Assembly (NCBI GenBank): GCA_009760855.2
Contig: WPIO01000006.1
Coordinates: 10,585,501 to 10,649,500 of the forward strand
Length of the DNA: 64,000 nt
From: Cristatella mucedo
Taxonomy: Eukaryota > Bryozoa > Phylactolaemata > Cristatellidae
Direction of reading: 5' to 3'
The stretch's first letter is position 1. Each line of letters starts with the position of its first letter. Both the position numbers and the translations under genes were made by a program. The notes under the pieces are model-generated. The model searched no databases. It was not told where the DNA came from and saw only the letters and a program-made list of their open reading frames with translations. Positions 1 through 22,139 of this stretch are shown one piece after another.

Positions 1-520
1 TGTCGCTCACTTTTAGGTCTCTTCATTCTATGGCTCCAGCCTATCTTTCAGATATACTACCCCATCAGGCAAAGCATCGTACCACTCGCTTTTCGGAATC
101 CAACAGTCTAGAAATACCTCGTACAAACCTTAAATTCTTTGGAGACCGTGCATTTAGCTCGTATGCTCCCACAGCCTGGAACTCCCTCCCGACCTGCATC
201 AGAACATCCCCTGACCTGACCACATTTAAAAGAAACTTAAAAACATACCTATTTAGGACAGCATTTAGTGGGTCCTTGTGATTCGTCCTCGATGTGCTTA
301 TGCGTGCTGACACTGTTCATGCTGCCACTAACCACATTTGCATGCTGACCCAGTGCATGTAACCCCTAACCATGTTATTCATTTTGTTTGTTTTTCAAGC
401 ATGATTTTACTTACTATTCTATTGCGTATCACTTTGCAGCAAATGTAAAGCGCCTAGAAAGAGATTAGGTTCTCTGAGGGCGCTTTATCAAGTGCAATAT
501 TATTATTATTATTATTATTA
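1..520 (+). mobile_element. 3' end of an L2-clade LINE (family 1), cut by the window edge
   Basis: This is the C-terminal end of a LINE reverse-transcriptase polyprotein (reading frame 30-281), then its 3' UTR and tail. The frame carries the motif AFSSYAPTAWNSLP and ends FRTAFSGSL, as in the longer copy at 23690-24586. The 3' UTR holds repeated GTGCATG/GCTGCCACTAACC words. The tail reads AAATGTAAAGCGCCTAG, then CTCTGAGGGCGCTTTATC, then (ATT)n, the form typical of L2-like elements. It matches 24306-24825 almost base for base, so the two copies are young. The frame is intact as far as it is visible. Confidence 0.85.
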
Positions 521-2112
521 TTATTCTCTCCGGCTAAGTGTTTGAAGTGTTCTAGAGTGGCTCCTATCCTTAACCTATCGGTTAAGTTAGCCTTGCACAG
601 CTACTGATGAGATGGACCTAACAAAGTACACTAACTTGGAATCTCTTGGGATGTTTTGTTCTTGCATGCTAATGCTGATGTTTAATATCGCTGCTGTAGT
701 CGGAAGCCTATCGGGTGCCGTGTGTATGCCGAACATGATTGGCGATAGTTTTGCTCTGGTCCAGGCAATCAGAGCTCCTTTTCGGCAAAGAGCACTTTGC
801 AGATGTCTTGTATGGAAAAGTTGCAAAGACCACACACAGCACAGGGCTCAGTGTACGAAAATTCTACAAAGCCTGCCATGTAGCGTTCAGAAAGAGCATC
901 TGTCACCAGGAATGCATTGATACAGCACGGGCGGTGCCTATATCGATGATTGCCAGTCGTTGAGTGCATGGCCGCTAAACAACTCTTGCAAATTGCTATG
1001 TCGTCCTTTGAGCAACTTCTAGCTGGCCAACTCGAAGCATTTGCGCTGGCAGGGGCTAGACGTTTGAACTTTCAGTATCCAATTCATGCATGCGAAAACG
1101 TGCATTCATGCCCTGCACGACGAATGAAACTGAGAGGCTGCAGAAATGGTGCTGTGCATGCTCAAATGTCGGCCTTGGATGTGTATGGAATGGCAACTTA
1201 CAGTGTGCAAGCACTTTAAACATCATCCACAACAGTCTTTAGCTGCACGAATGGCCAATAGTAGAAGCATGACACCGGTATGACCAATAATCGAATGGCC
1301 AGTAATCGAAGCATGACACACTAAAGTGACCAGTACGATAGTCATGGTCGATGTTACTTCCTAGTCTGTTTACAAGCTGAGCCACACATCGAAAATTAAT
1401 CTATGGTGAATGAATGTGCAGCGATTCGTTTTCCTTGACATTTGCCAAGCACAGCACATATGCACAACCCATTCCCTCAGGGGGTTTGAGGTATGGAGGA
1501 AAGCAAGACAGAGAAGAAACAGACAAAGGCAGAGATATAGAAGGCTATAGAAAAGGAGAGTCCCGGCAAATCCTGGATTAGCCGGAAGAAATGCACAAGA
1601 AACAAGAGTAGAGCTGTAGGAGCAAATGCCAACCATGTGATCCCGGAGCAGATGTGATTAGAGCTGGCAGTAGGACATGAGCTTAATGCTGCCTGGCAGT
1701 GTGTAGCATCAGGGGAATGGCGAGAGAATATTTCTACGCTGGCTTGGGGGAGGGCGAATGCAGACATTGCCGAGCCCACAACTCGTCTTGCGAGCCACCC
1801 TTTCTGCAGGAGGAGCGGGCATGCGGCCGCTCGATGCAGTGGAGCTGTAACCCAGCAGTCTGCACACATATCCAGTCTGCACATATCGGGTGATGTGCGA
1901 GATTACGGCTGCGGCTTTGAGGTCACGATTCCTGCTGGCACTTCTCGGTGCTAGGCAATGCCGATTGAGCAGCCGGCAACGAGCTAAGGCTACGTGGTGG
2001 CTGCCTGCCTGATGCGTCGCCTCTAGCAACGTGCCTGCTTTGCTGTGCGTTTTGCAGCAGGCCGACTTGCAAAGTCCGTCAGCGGTATTGGTGGTTTGCA
2101 TTTTTCCTAAAG
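521..2112. other. Region without a recognised gene, upstream of the exonuclease-fold exons
   Basis: Several short open frames exist here (612-920, 739-963, 950-1219 on +), but none shows a family motif that I recognise. A degenerate ~27 bp direct repeat (ATGGCCAATAGTAGAAGC type) lies at about 1249-1275 and 1293-1319. If the EEP-fold gene starts inside the window, its first exons would be here; I could not identify them. Confidence 0.4.
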
Positions 2113-2289
2113 GAAATCGCGAGAAGCGGCCACGCACCCAACGTGCAGGACGCCTTGAGATCGTACCTGAAGAGAGAAGCCGTCCTGGCCATGGCCAGGC
2201 TGCGCTGCAATGCCAGTGGGCGCGAATTGGTTATCGGCAACACTCACGTCACGTGGGCCAGCGCGTGTCCCGACATACAGTGCATCCAA
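2113..2289 (+). CDS. EEP-fold gene, exon with the NTH motif
   Basis: The acceptor TTTTTCCTAAAG precedes 2113 and the donor is CAA|GTGAGT at 2290. The exon has 59 codons, phase 0 to 0, and begins EIARSGHAPNVQDAL. It contains the core strand and NTH motif of the EEP fold (ELVIGNTHVTWA). The donor is strong and the protein text continues into the next exon without a gap. Confidence 0.72.
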
Positions 2290-5200
2290 GTGAGTGCAAA
2301 CGCCCACCGGGATGGTGGTCCACCGAGCCGGCTTTGCGGCTTCTGTTGCACAATGGCAAACGCCTGACGAATGACTGGCGGGCATTCGTCTGCTCCTCCG
2401 CTCTGGTCGGGCAGCAACCGGCAGGGCGCTTGCGAGGCGCTCTGCCGTTCGCTGAGTGGATCGTTAGCGAACTGCCTTGGCCTGCATAGTGGTACGACGT
2501 GTCTGGCAAGAGTGTCGTACACAATTCCGTCTGCTGAGGCCCAAGGAAGTAGCATGTCAGAAAAGTCTCGAGCTGCCAAGACGGGTGCTAAGAAGGTCAA
2601 GCAGTGCGGAAAAGCCCCGGTGCACTCGCCTCCGATGCATTTCTCTTCGGGCAGCTCCAGAAAGCCCACGTGACTCGTCCGCCTGTGCGTGCACAAGAGT
2701 GCCACTGAGTGTCGGTGTGTGCTCGTGCAGCCTTTTGCGAGGGCAGGACGGTCGGCAGTGTTATTAGCCAGATGTTTGGCTTTGCTTCTCTGGCATGCTT
2801 GGCCATCGGCACACCCACGAGATGATGGCCCTACCCTCCCAATCACAGACGCTAAAGAGATCTACTTTGGAAAGGATCGTGCTTTTCACGTCTGTCTTGT
2901 TCATTTAGCTGTCAGGACTCGTCATTTTGCTCACATACCTTGGTTTCCGTTTTAGCTTGTCTGTGCAATTGCGCCCCTCCTCCTTCCTCTCTCTCTCTCT
3001 CTCCCTCCCTGATTCTCTTTCTCCTCTCCCTCTCCGATTCTTGGCTTGACTAGGGCAACCCATCTCGGGGGGGGGGCTTGGGCTGAAGCAGCGTGCTGCA
3101 TGTCGCCCCCAGCACATCCGAATGGCATCCCTATAATATTCTGCAACAATGCAAGTCGTCCTCGATGGGTATGGCTAGCAGCCCCCACGAAATACGTGTC
3201 GGTAGCATCGAAAATGAAAGTTGTACGGCTTCGGCATTGATTTGTGACTCCGTAACTTGCTTATCGACACGTTGTTGCGTGCTGTCAATGCTCCCACACA
3301 AGTCGTACCCAAAAGCAAGCTAGTTTTGCCCTTCCGACCAAGTTGCACAAGTCTCTGTTAGGGTCTGACGGCCTCAAGTTGATTAATCATCACTTATCAA
3401 TGCTGCTATGGTGTCAAGATTGCTCCCAGTCGTAGACGAACTTCTTCTGCTCTGCCGTGCCTTCGAGCTGGCTACCACCAGATTGTATTAGAAATGCATG
3501 TTCGTTTTGTGCTTTGGGATTTGTATCCAAAGCAGCTGCTTGTGGAGATGGTATTCAGTCAGTAATTCCTGTACAATTACTGATGGTATCCTCTGACACG
3601 AGTCGTGCGTAGGCTTCGGGGGTGGGGTGTGTTCTGTTTTCGACCAGCCCTCGAGCTTAATGTTAGATATTCAAAGTTCCTGCTGATTGCAGGAATCCTC
3701 ACATCTACCCTACAAGGTTCTTAGTGTCAGTATAGGGGACACTGGTGTACTGCCTATAGATCGTGCTTGCAATCTATTGCTATAATCGTTTGATAGCAAG
3801 CTCGTCTATTGATCTTAGTTCAGTCATAAGCTGCTCTTTAAAAATTCCTTGCGCTGGCATTTGAAACTAGACATGCCAGTGTTTCGCATATTGAATTCCT
3901 GCCTACGGTTCATCTGCCAACTTCCTGAATGCCTCTGCGTTAGTGTTTAGAGCTTGGATCGGCAGGTGCATTTTGGCTAGACTGCATACTCGTGCGTAGT
4001 GCCGAGTAGTGCTTCCGGTGATTTAGATCATCTGGAATCCATGCCCCTCACCTTCCCATGTGCCACATTGTTTCACTTGTTTGTGGAATCTTAGTAGCTC
4101 TTTGTGCTGCTGCTGCACGAAGTGGGAGTACAGAATTGGGCAGACACAGTGGAGACTTTTTGAGATTGTTTCAGAGGCACTGGAAGTTATAACCACGACA
4201 GTGTGTCGTGCACAGAGATCCATCTCTGTGCACGTTAGAAGCTTTTTGTTGTCCATGGAGCATTGCTGCTATTGTCACACTATTGTCTGCTTGCAATTCC
4301 ATTTTTGTCAGCATTCTGCTGCTGTCGGTGGCAGAGCAAGGATTTTCATCTGGGGGTGAGCAAGACCTGCAAAATTTTCATGTAGTGGCAAGAGCCACGA
4401 GATTTTCATGTAGCTCGGTGGTTACTCACCGAGAGGAATTAAGACGTAATTTGATCTTTGGTGCTGCTGAGGGGACGGGTGGCCGTAGGAAATGGGGCCC
4501 AGGTCGCTGCACCACTGTAGCAGACGGTTTGAGATATGATCTTTGTTAGGGTGTGTGCTCTTTACGACCGAGGTCGTGGGTTCTAATCCTGCTGTGGGCG
4601 ATCCTTTATTGCCAACTGCAAGTGGTGCTGATAGCCGCTCTTCAGTCGCTATACAAAACGGCTTTAAATCAGTTTGTATTTATTTGTGTATTTATTTATT
4701 CGGCGGCAGGCAAATGCCCCCCTCCACTGGTTACTGTTTAGTCTTCGGTTTTTATTGGGACATTGTCAAATGAACTTCCTAACGAGACCTTTCACTCAAG
4801 CTGCGACAGTTGATATGGCCGTAGTGCTTTAATCCCATTTTCTTATGCAGCCCTCTGAGGGTTCTTTCGTTGCTTTGTGGCGCTGAATTCGCTCACTCTC
4901 GGTCATTCATCGTTTGTGGTCATTGTGGTCGTGTGCTCGCTTTAGTGGTGCTGCCTGCTGTCGATGGATGCATCGCTGTCGATGCGCTGCGGATGCTGCC
5001 ATTTCCCACTTCGCCCTACAAAACGCGAGCTGCTCGTGCTTTTGCAGATGGCCCTGGCCGTCTCCCAGGTACTCAACTTTGCCGACGGAGGATCCGTGCC
5101 TTTTGTCATTGCTGGGGATTTCAACTCGTCGCCATCTGCCGCCTCGTACCAGCTCGTCCTCGACGGCCACCTGAACGAGCTCAATGCAGATCGCCTGTTG

Positions 5201-8200
5201 GCGTTGTGCAACGTGGACTGCCCCGATAGGGTGAGGCCCTCGGCCCTCTGGCTGCCTTTTTCGGATATCGCTCTCGCCCTATTATAGGCTTGCTGCGGGC
5301 GGCTGGGACCTTGCTTGCACGGCCGAGTATCGTCTGCCCTTCCCATGCACCTCCGTAGTGCCGTCGTTTGAGCCCACTGACCTCGGCAAACCGTCGTCTG
5401 CTGCTGCCCCCTCCCCCACCCCGTGTGCGAGCTCCCCCGTGCGGCTGCGCGACCTGATTTGTGCTGCGGCGGCACGCGCACGTGACCTGCTGTAGAAAGC
5501 GGCAGCGTTCGACCTCCTTCGCGACGTCTTCCGGCATCGTGGCTTGGGTATCCGGAGTACCTACGCTCACGTGCAGGTACGTGTCGGTCGGCCTTGCCAC
5601 GCGTTGTCGGCTGCTGGTGCGTCGGCCTTGCCGATCTCGCTCTCGACGACGAAAAGCCCGCTGCTGCTGCTGCTGGCCTGCTGTTCGAGTCGCGCCCAAA
5701 AAATCGAATCGTCCAAGTGGACGTCGTCGTGTCGTCCCGCCGTCTTTAATCGGTCGACGTCAACACTAGGGGGGGAGGAGGGGGAACTCCCCCCATTCGG
5801 CGGTCGCCTGCCGCTTGACGTCTTTCGGTTGGCAGCTCGCCCGCGTGCAAATCGGTCGATGTGGTCGGTCGGTCGGCGTACGTAGGTCAATCGGAGGTCA
5901 CAGCTGAAATGATTTAATCGGAAGAGACGTCGATGAGACGAGACGTTAATGAGAGCCGTGCTCGTAATGCTAATACAGCACACCCGGCTCGGGCTGCTTG
6001 GCCCACCGCCACTGGAGGATAGTGCGTACGCCCCTTCGGCCCTGCACTTATCGACTTACTCACTTCGCCGCTCCTCGACCGTGTTCTTTGCTCGAGCAGT
6101 GCCGCGGTCTTCCTCGATGGGATGGAGGCGTGACCGGAAGGAGGAGGCGCTGGCTGAGGCTGCTGCTGCTCGGTCCCGCTCCGCCTCCTCCAGCCGGCGC
6201 TGCCTGGCTGTGGCAGCCGCCGCTTGGCTGTAAGAGCACGCACTCTCAATCCAACGAGTCTCCGAGGCTAAATGGGTGCATTAAGGGCTGAGAAGCGATT
6301 TAGCGGCCACCTGCGGGATGGGTCGCGCAGCACTTCCTAGCCAATTGAAAGTGAAGCCGGTGCCACTGCCGCCGCTGCCTCCAGAGCGAAGTGCCCTGAG
6401 TGTGCAGAGTGCAATCGCTGATTACATCAGCAGGAATCGATTGCCATGCACGAATACACTGCTCGCTGCATCGCTATTAGTCGATCCGCAAAGTATGTAT
6501 TTGTTCCTTCAACTTCTGGTGAATCAACAGGCCACTGAATGTGTGGGGGGCTGTATTGCTGCTTTACGGAGGCAATGATTACTGCATGTAGAAGCTGCAC
6601 TTTCGATGTTGAATGAGATGGGAGCGTGGCCACGTTTAACTTTTGACAGCTCAATGCCTTCTGTTGAATGGCTCGGAGCATTGTCCAAAAGAAGCGCTGT
6701 TGTGGTTAGCTCTGCTCCTATCACTGTCACTGCTCATGTCCCGAGATCTCTGCTCATATCCGTCCGTTTATGTCCCTTCTCAGAACAATATTCCCACCAA
6801 ATTAATGGTTTAGCATTGTAGCGATATAGAAAGCCATGCTGGTTGCCCGTTTTTCTTCTGAAAGCTCTCGGTTTTGCAGCAAGTCCAATAAATAGTGGCT
6901 GAGGTATCCTGTAGCATTTGTAGCCAGAGCTACAATTTCCCGGGTCTTGTTTGATTTCTGCTTGCTGCTTACTAGCAGCAATTTGCTCTTGTGCCAGACG
7001 GTTGATGAGTCTAGTCTCGTAGGTATTGTAAAAGTTTCTGGGGTGATACTCCAACAGAAGTTTGGCGACGATCCAAAAGTGCAGCGGCAGATTGCATTTG
7101 CAGAGCCTTTCCTTTTGCATTCATGTGAATATTCGCCTTTAAATTTGAAAAGGTTCGTCGATTTCTCAGGCCAGCCGTTAGAAAAAAATCGGCGGTGGCG
7201 GAAGCTCAGATATGCTCAGGAGTCCGGCAGCTGTTTACTTTTCTCGGCGTAGTAGGCAACCAGTCAGACAGCTTGGTATAGCAGAACCCAGTTGGCTAAT
7301 GGTGGCGTCAAGAACTGGATTAATAACTCGCCTTCGTCTCGCTTTCGGCACATCCACGGCTAAATAGCTCATGCCCAAATACCCAAAATACGCGAGACTT
7401 GACTTAGACTTAGACTTAAACTTAGACAAATCAGCCTAATAACGCCTGCATCTTCAGCCCATTGGAAAAGCTCTTCCTGAGAGATGGCCGGGTTCGCCGA
7501 GCTCTTACACATGGGCACACCTTCTTCCTGCGGCGCCCTTACATAAGCACACGCTCTTCCTCTGGTCATTGGTGAGCATGGTTTTTCTGACGGGAGCCAC
7601 ATTGAAAACCCCAAAACTGGGCTCGCTATACCGGTCTCACGACTACCCCAAGACCGGGGTAGGTCACACGGGTGTGGTCACATCCATGCACGTATGTGTA
7701 AGCATGGAAAACTCCTCTCGGCGGAGGGTATGCTAACAGAAAAGAAATCAGACTGGTCATCGGGATAAGCTCAAACGACGTAGCACCACGGAGGGGCACA
7801 GGGGATACTCTCGGCTCGGCTGTGCTAGGCCCTGCAGCAAGCCATTCAAATTAGTCCGCTCTCTTCAGCCTGCATTCGGAGCTCGCACGGCACGTGGCCA
7901 GCAATCGTAGGAATTGCTATCGTTCCTACGATTGCTGGCAGAGCTGTGCATGCCACACGCACTGACAGACGCACGCGCCCTCTGACTGGCTAGCGAGCCC
8001 AGGGCGACTTTCCAGCAGATCGACGCGGTGGGTCGCCGCTCCCTTCCCGTCGCTCGGCTCTCTGCGCAGTGGGCGGCGATCATTTCCATCCAGAGCCTTT
8101 CGACCTCTCTCCTCTCCTTCCCACGCGCCTTCCTCCATCTGCTCTCTTCCTTCGTCGTGTGCCCTCTGCCCTCCTCGCTCCCCCCACGGTCGTGACACTC

Positions 8201-9087
8201 CAGCTGCCGCGTACCCTGCACGACGTGGAAAGCTGGCTGTGCTGGCTGTGGGCACGCGATGGCCCTGCCCGGGGCCCCGCCAGCCTGTCTGGGGGGGGGA
8301 GGGAGGGCGATGCAGGATTGCCATTCAATGATCTCGACGGTCACGGGTCATGTCCTCACGCGTCGGTCACGCCTGTACCAGCGTGCGTGCGTGCGCTCCT
8401 TCTTCCCTTCGCTTTTCACTTCGGTCCTGCCTCTTGACTCCCCGTCGCCGCTTTCGGACGCATGCATATGAAATGCCGAGACGTCGCCACTTGCAATTAC
8501 TTCCTGAATGCTTATGCGAGCCACGAGGAAGTAAGATCGCCGACCGCCGCAGCTCCGCCCACTGCTTCGCGGAACTCTATATACCCGAAGAACCTGGCTC
8601 CCCCGAATGCATCGGCACATTGGAATGCAGGCGGTCACAGCTTCCTTGCTTTCGGGTATTGCTCAAATTTCTGCTTTGATGATGGCAGCGAACTTTCACT
8701 CTTATTTGTGCCATTCAGTGTAAGCGGGCCGCACGGCGACGGTGCCCACTTCGTCAAGTCAATTGCAGGATCTAGGTCATACCTGTCCCTTTCCTTTCTA
8801 CGTCAGTGGACTCCTAATGTCCATAGCAAACATCGTGCTGCTGCGCTCTGCTTGCGCACCTGCAGCAGCAGCAGATGCGCGGATGATGCACGTACGCCTC
8901 GTTGCAGGGCAGCGAGCCTGCCGTGACAACGTGGAACGTCCTCATGAACGAATCGGTGGACTATCTGTGGTTCAGTGGACTGGACGCAGTAGGAATATGG
9001 AAAGTTCCAAGCCTGACCGAGTGTATTCCGACTGCTTCTATTCCGTCAGATCACCTCTCACTTAAGGCTGAATACAGGTTTTTATGA
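2113..9087 (+). CDS. EEP-superfamily nuclease/phosphatase gene (CCR4/Angel/nocturnin-like), 3' half
   Basis: At least four exons encode the C-terminal half of an endonuclease/exonuclease/phosphatase domain: 2113-2289, 5048-5230, about 8478-8530, and 8908-9087. Family landmarks appear in the expected order. They are KREAVLAMARL and VIGNTHVTW (metal-site region), PDIQCIQMALAVSQVL (helix across the first junction), VIAGDFNSSPSAASY (the GDFN catalytic motif) and ESVDYLWFSG with IPSDHLSLKAEYRFL (the C-terminal SDH catalytic histidine). Members of this superfamily include mRNA deadenylases (CNOT6, Angel), nocturnin and PDE12; which one this is cannot be decided here. The 2289/5048 junction is phase 0 on both sides and the joined text reads continuously through the family. 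The link from 5230 (phase 0) to the next piece is unproved, and a short exon is probably missing. The N-terminal half is not identified. Confidence 0.72.
2290..5047 (+). other. Intron of the EEP-fold gene
   Basis: This 2.76 kb intron runs GTGAGT...TTTTGCAG. It contains a pyrimidine-rich CT tract at 2984-3040, a short G run at 3067-3075, a 13-nt-arm hairpin at 4207-4234 and a tRNA-derived SINE at about 4540-4700. No other gene was recognised in it. Confidence 0.6.
4540..4700 (+). mobile_element. tRNA-derived SINE, family A
   Basis: The tRNA-like head carries a B-box-like word (GGTTCTAATCC) after ACGACCGAGGTCGTG. It is followed by GCGATCCTTTATTGCC, a body with GTGGTGCTGATAGCC, and the tail TCGCTATACAAAACGGC. 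Other copies lie at about 20510, 32050, 49860, 56220 and 57365. The tail word CGCTATACAAAA is shared with the 3' end of LINE family 2. Confidence 0.75.
5048..5230 (+). CDS. EEP-fold gene, exon with the GDFN motif
   Basis: The acceptor is TGCTTTTGCAG before 5048 and the donor is AGG|GTGAGG at 5231. The exon has 61 codons, phase 0 to 0. It carries PFVIAGDFNSSPSAASYQL: the GDFN aspartate and asparagine are catalytic and metal-binding residues throughout the EEP superfamily, and the serine-proline turn after them is typical of CCR4-like members. It ends LLALCNVDCPDR. Confidence 0.78.
5231..8477 (+). other. Presumed intron(s) of the EEP-fold gene, partly CpG-rich
   Basis: About 5340-6250 is GC- and CpG-rich, with runs of CGTCG and GGTCGGTCGG; it could hold a missed exon or an internal promoter. 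A short TTAGAC-type tandem stretch lies at about 7395-7426, and a hairpin with 17-nt arms at 7897-7939. Another GC-rich stretch is at 8030-8330. No exon that links phase 0 at 5230 to the piece at 8478 was found, although the protein family predicts one short segment here. Confidence 0.45.
8478..8530 (+). CDS. EEP-fold gene, short exon before the last exon
   Basis: The frame reading NYFLNAYASHEE ends at a good donor, GAA|GTAAGA (8531). EEP-family proteins have an SAYAS-like segment just before the final catalytic stretch, and joining phase 0 to 8908 gives AYASHEE-GSEPAVTTW, which fits the family. The acceptor is weak (GCCGAG before 8478), and an in-frame stop at 8435-8437 limits the exon on the 5' side, so its start is uncertain. 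Confidence 0.5.
8908..9087 (+). CDS. EEP-fold gene, last exon with the SDH catalytic motif
   Basis: The acceptor is CTCGTTGCAG before 8908. The exon gives 59 codons and TGA at 9085-9087. It contains VDYLWFSG (the strand preceding the catalytic loop) and IPSDHLSLKAEYRFL. The Asp-His pair of SDH is the general base of the fold. The protein ends four residues after the last strand, as is usual for this family. No clear AATAAA was seen before the (TA)n tract. Confidence 0.78.
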   Translation, partial: GSEPAVTTWNVLMNESVDYLWFSGLDAVGIWKVPSLTECIPTASIPSDHLSLKAEYRFL

Positions 9088-9341
9088 AAGCTAATGCTGG
9101 AGTTTTCAATCATGCCCAAAGCCATCCAGACGTCAATAGCCCAGTCACTTATCTTTACTCAAACAACGAACGGCTGCTATACTTTTGCAGTGCACGTGAC
9201 ACCTTGCAATGGTGTTGTGACCCGGTTTAGGTTCAACAAATCAACGTTCATTCATCAACCTCTTCTAAAGAGCTGCTTGCGTACAGCTAGGAAATGAGTC
9301 GTGGGAGTTGATACTCTCCAGAACTCACAACCATGAGACAG

Positions 9342-9459
<118 letters not shown>

Positions 9460-9609
9460 AGGAAAGCACATAAGCCAAGTAAGGTGGCTTTCATGTCTGG
9501 CTAGGCTTTAATGTCTGGTCCATTGGCTTTGCTGGGGCTCCATAGCCCATGTCAGCTAATTAACGTAATAACATATGCATTGCACCTAAAATCACACGGC
9601 TTCTGCTGA

Positions 9610-10625
9610 CGGTTCAATCGGTGCCACTACTATGCTGACGACACTCAGCTGTATTTGTCATTCAAACCGTCGGAGTCTGCTGCAGCAACTGAGAAACTGA
9701 ATGCTTGCCTTTCCGATATTCGATCCTGGATGTCGGAAAACTTCTTGAAACTAAATGACGATAAAACCAAACTGCTGCTCATAGGACACCCTAAGCATGT
9801 GGCTGGATTAAAAGGCATTGCTCTTCTAATAGGTGATGCTGTTGTGCGACCATCGCCACGTGCTTGAAATTTAGGTGCCGTTTTCGACAGCTGCCTACGT
9901 TTTAAAAGCTTTTCATTTAGAAGGCTGCTTCTACAGCTAACCATCACTTCCGATCCCTATCCAAGCTATCTTCCAGTGGCTTGCAAAAAATGTAACTAGA
10001 TCCTTAGTTCTGTCTCAGCTTGATTATTGCAATTCCCTATTGGCTGGGCTACCAAAGAAAGCAACTAGGCCACTGCAGCTGACTATGAATATGGCTGCAA
10101 GGCTTGTCTTCAAGTCCCAGAGGTTTGAGCATGTGTCTCCTTTGCTAAAAGAGCTAGGATGGATGCCGGTTGAGCAAAGGATACAGAGCAAAGTTCTTAT
10201 GCTGACCCACAAGGCCTGCCACGGCTTGGCTCCTTCGTACCTAGCTGAACTGCTGCACCAGTTTCAGCCTCTTTGTGCCCTCAGTTCCTGTATGGACAAT
10301 ACATTAGCTGTCCCATTCCTCCGCTTAAAGACCGTTGGCGACAGAAGCTTTAGCTCTGCAGGTCCTAGACTGTGGAACTCGCTTCCACCATTCTTACGCA
10401 ATGACAACTACTCTTCTGCTGCCGACTATGGCTCATTCTTTTCAGCTGTCCTGAGCTGCTATTTCCGTACTACTCACTACCTCAACTGCTCTCCTGACTC
10501 TGCTATGCTTGCCACTTTCTCTTTGTTGCGTGAGATGAAGTCTGTTGGCTACCGAATGCGTACCGAAAGCCGCTTAGGGTGTGAGTGCGCTATACAAAAC
10601 TCTCCTGTGTAACACCCACACAGTC
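9610..10625 (+). mobile_element. LINE family 2 (L2-clade), RT thumb to 3' end, decayed
   Basis: It begins at the RT catalytic box region (CHYYADDTQLYLSFK in frame 9625-9866) with the YADD motif. It runs through MSENFLKLNDDKTKLLLIG, breaks by stops and shifts at about 9866-10039, then continues as the 190-aa frame 10040-10612 (LVFKSQRFEHVSPLLKELGW, SFSSAGPRLWNSLP). The 3' tail is GTGCGCTATACAAAACTC. A C-terminal stretch is similar in plan to family 1 but clearly different in sequence. Other copies are at 29195-29930 (-), 50250-51310 (+), 62930-63660 (+) and 63700-64000 (-). Confidence 0.85.
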
Positions 10626-10762
10626 TTTATGACTTTGTGGAGTTACAGACAGAGATACATAGAGCCGACAGTCGTGGCAGACAGAATTCATTAGTGCAAA
10701 AGAAAGACAGGTTAAAGGTGAACTGAGCGTGCCTACACATGCTATTGCTTGGAAGATACCGC

Positions 10763-10768
10763 TTTATT
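10763..10768 (-). promoter_or_regulatory. AATAAA polyadenylation signal of the TP53I3-like gene
   Basis: The + strand reads TTTATT, so the minus strand has AATAAA about 119 bp after the stop codon of the TP53I3-like gene at 10887. The distance is normal for a short 3' UTR. Confidence 0.65.
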
Positions 10769-10886
10769 AAGCAGCATACATGCATACACGGGTAGCTCTC
10801 GGCTGAGAACACGAAAAAAATGACATTTTTTTAAAGAAGCAAGCAAGTCCGTGACCGAGAACTTTGGCTCGGCTCCCAGAAGACAT

Positions 10887-21788
<10,902 letters not shown>

Positions 21789-21877
21789 TCCACGAGCTGT
21801 ACGTACCTTAAGACACGAGAGATTGATTAACAGGAGTCGGAAATACGAGCGTTCCAGAGCGGCTACTGACTGCCGCC

Positions 21878-21952
21878 ACACACGCACGCACGCACGCACA
21901 CACACACGCACGCACGCACGCACACACACACACACACACGCACGCGCACGCA

Positions 21953-21984
<32 letters not shown>

Positions 21985-21992
21985 CACACACA
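21878..21992. repeat. (CA)n/(CGCA)n microsatellite at the 5' end of the TP53I3-like gene
   Basis: Alternating CACA and CGCA blocks run over about 115 bp, roughly 90 bp upstream of the start codon. The tract is purine/pyrimidine alternating and so Z-DNA prone. A position next to the promoter resembles the human gene, where a different, pentanucleotide promoter microsatellite is known to bind p53; no such pentamer is seen here. Confidence 0.95.
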
Positions 21993-22139
21993 CGCCCCCC
22001 AACGAAGGGCGTGGCTTGCTATATCGGCAATACTCAAGCAGCCTCCAACTTGTCAAAAAGTCGCCGCCGCGCTCTTCTCCCTTTTCCAGCGAGCCATCAC
22101 TTTCCCTTCATCGCATCCAGTCATGCCAGTCACCCCTCG

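Noticed and set aside
587-1219. Possible 5' exons of the EEP-fold gene
   Set aside because: No EEP motif in any frame and no convincing splice pair linking to 2113.
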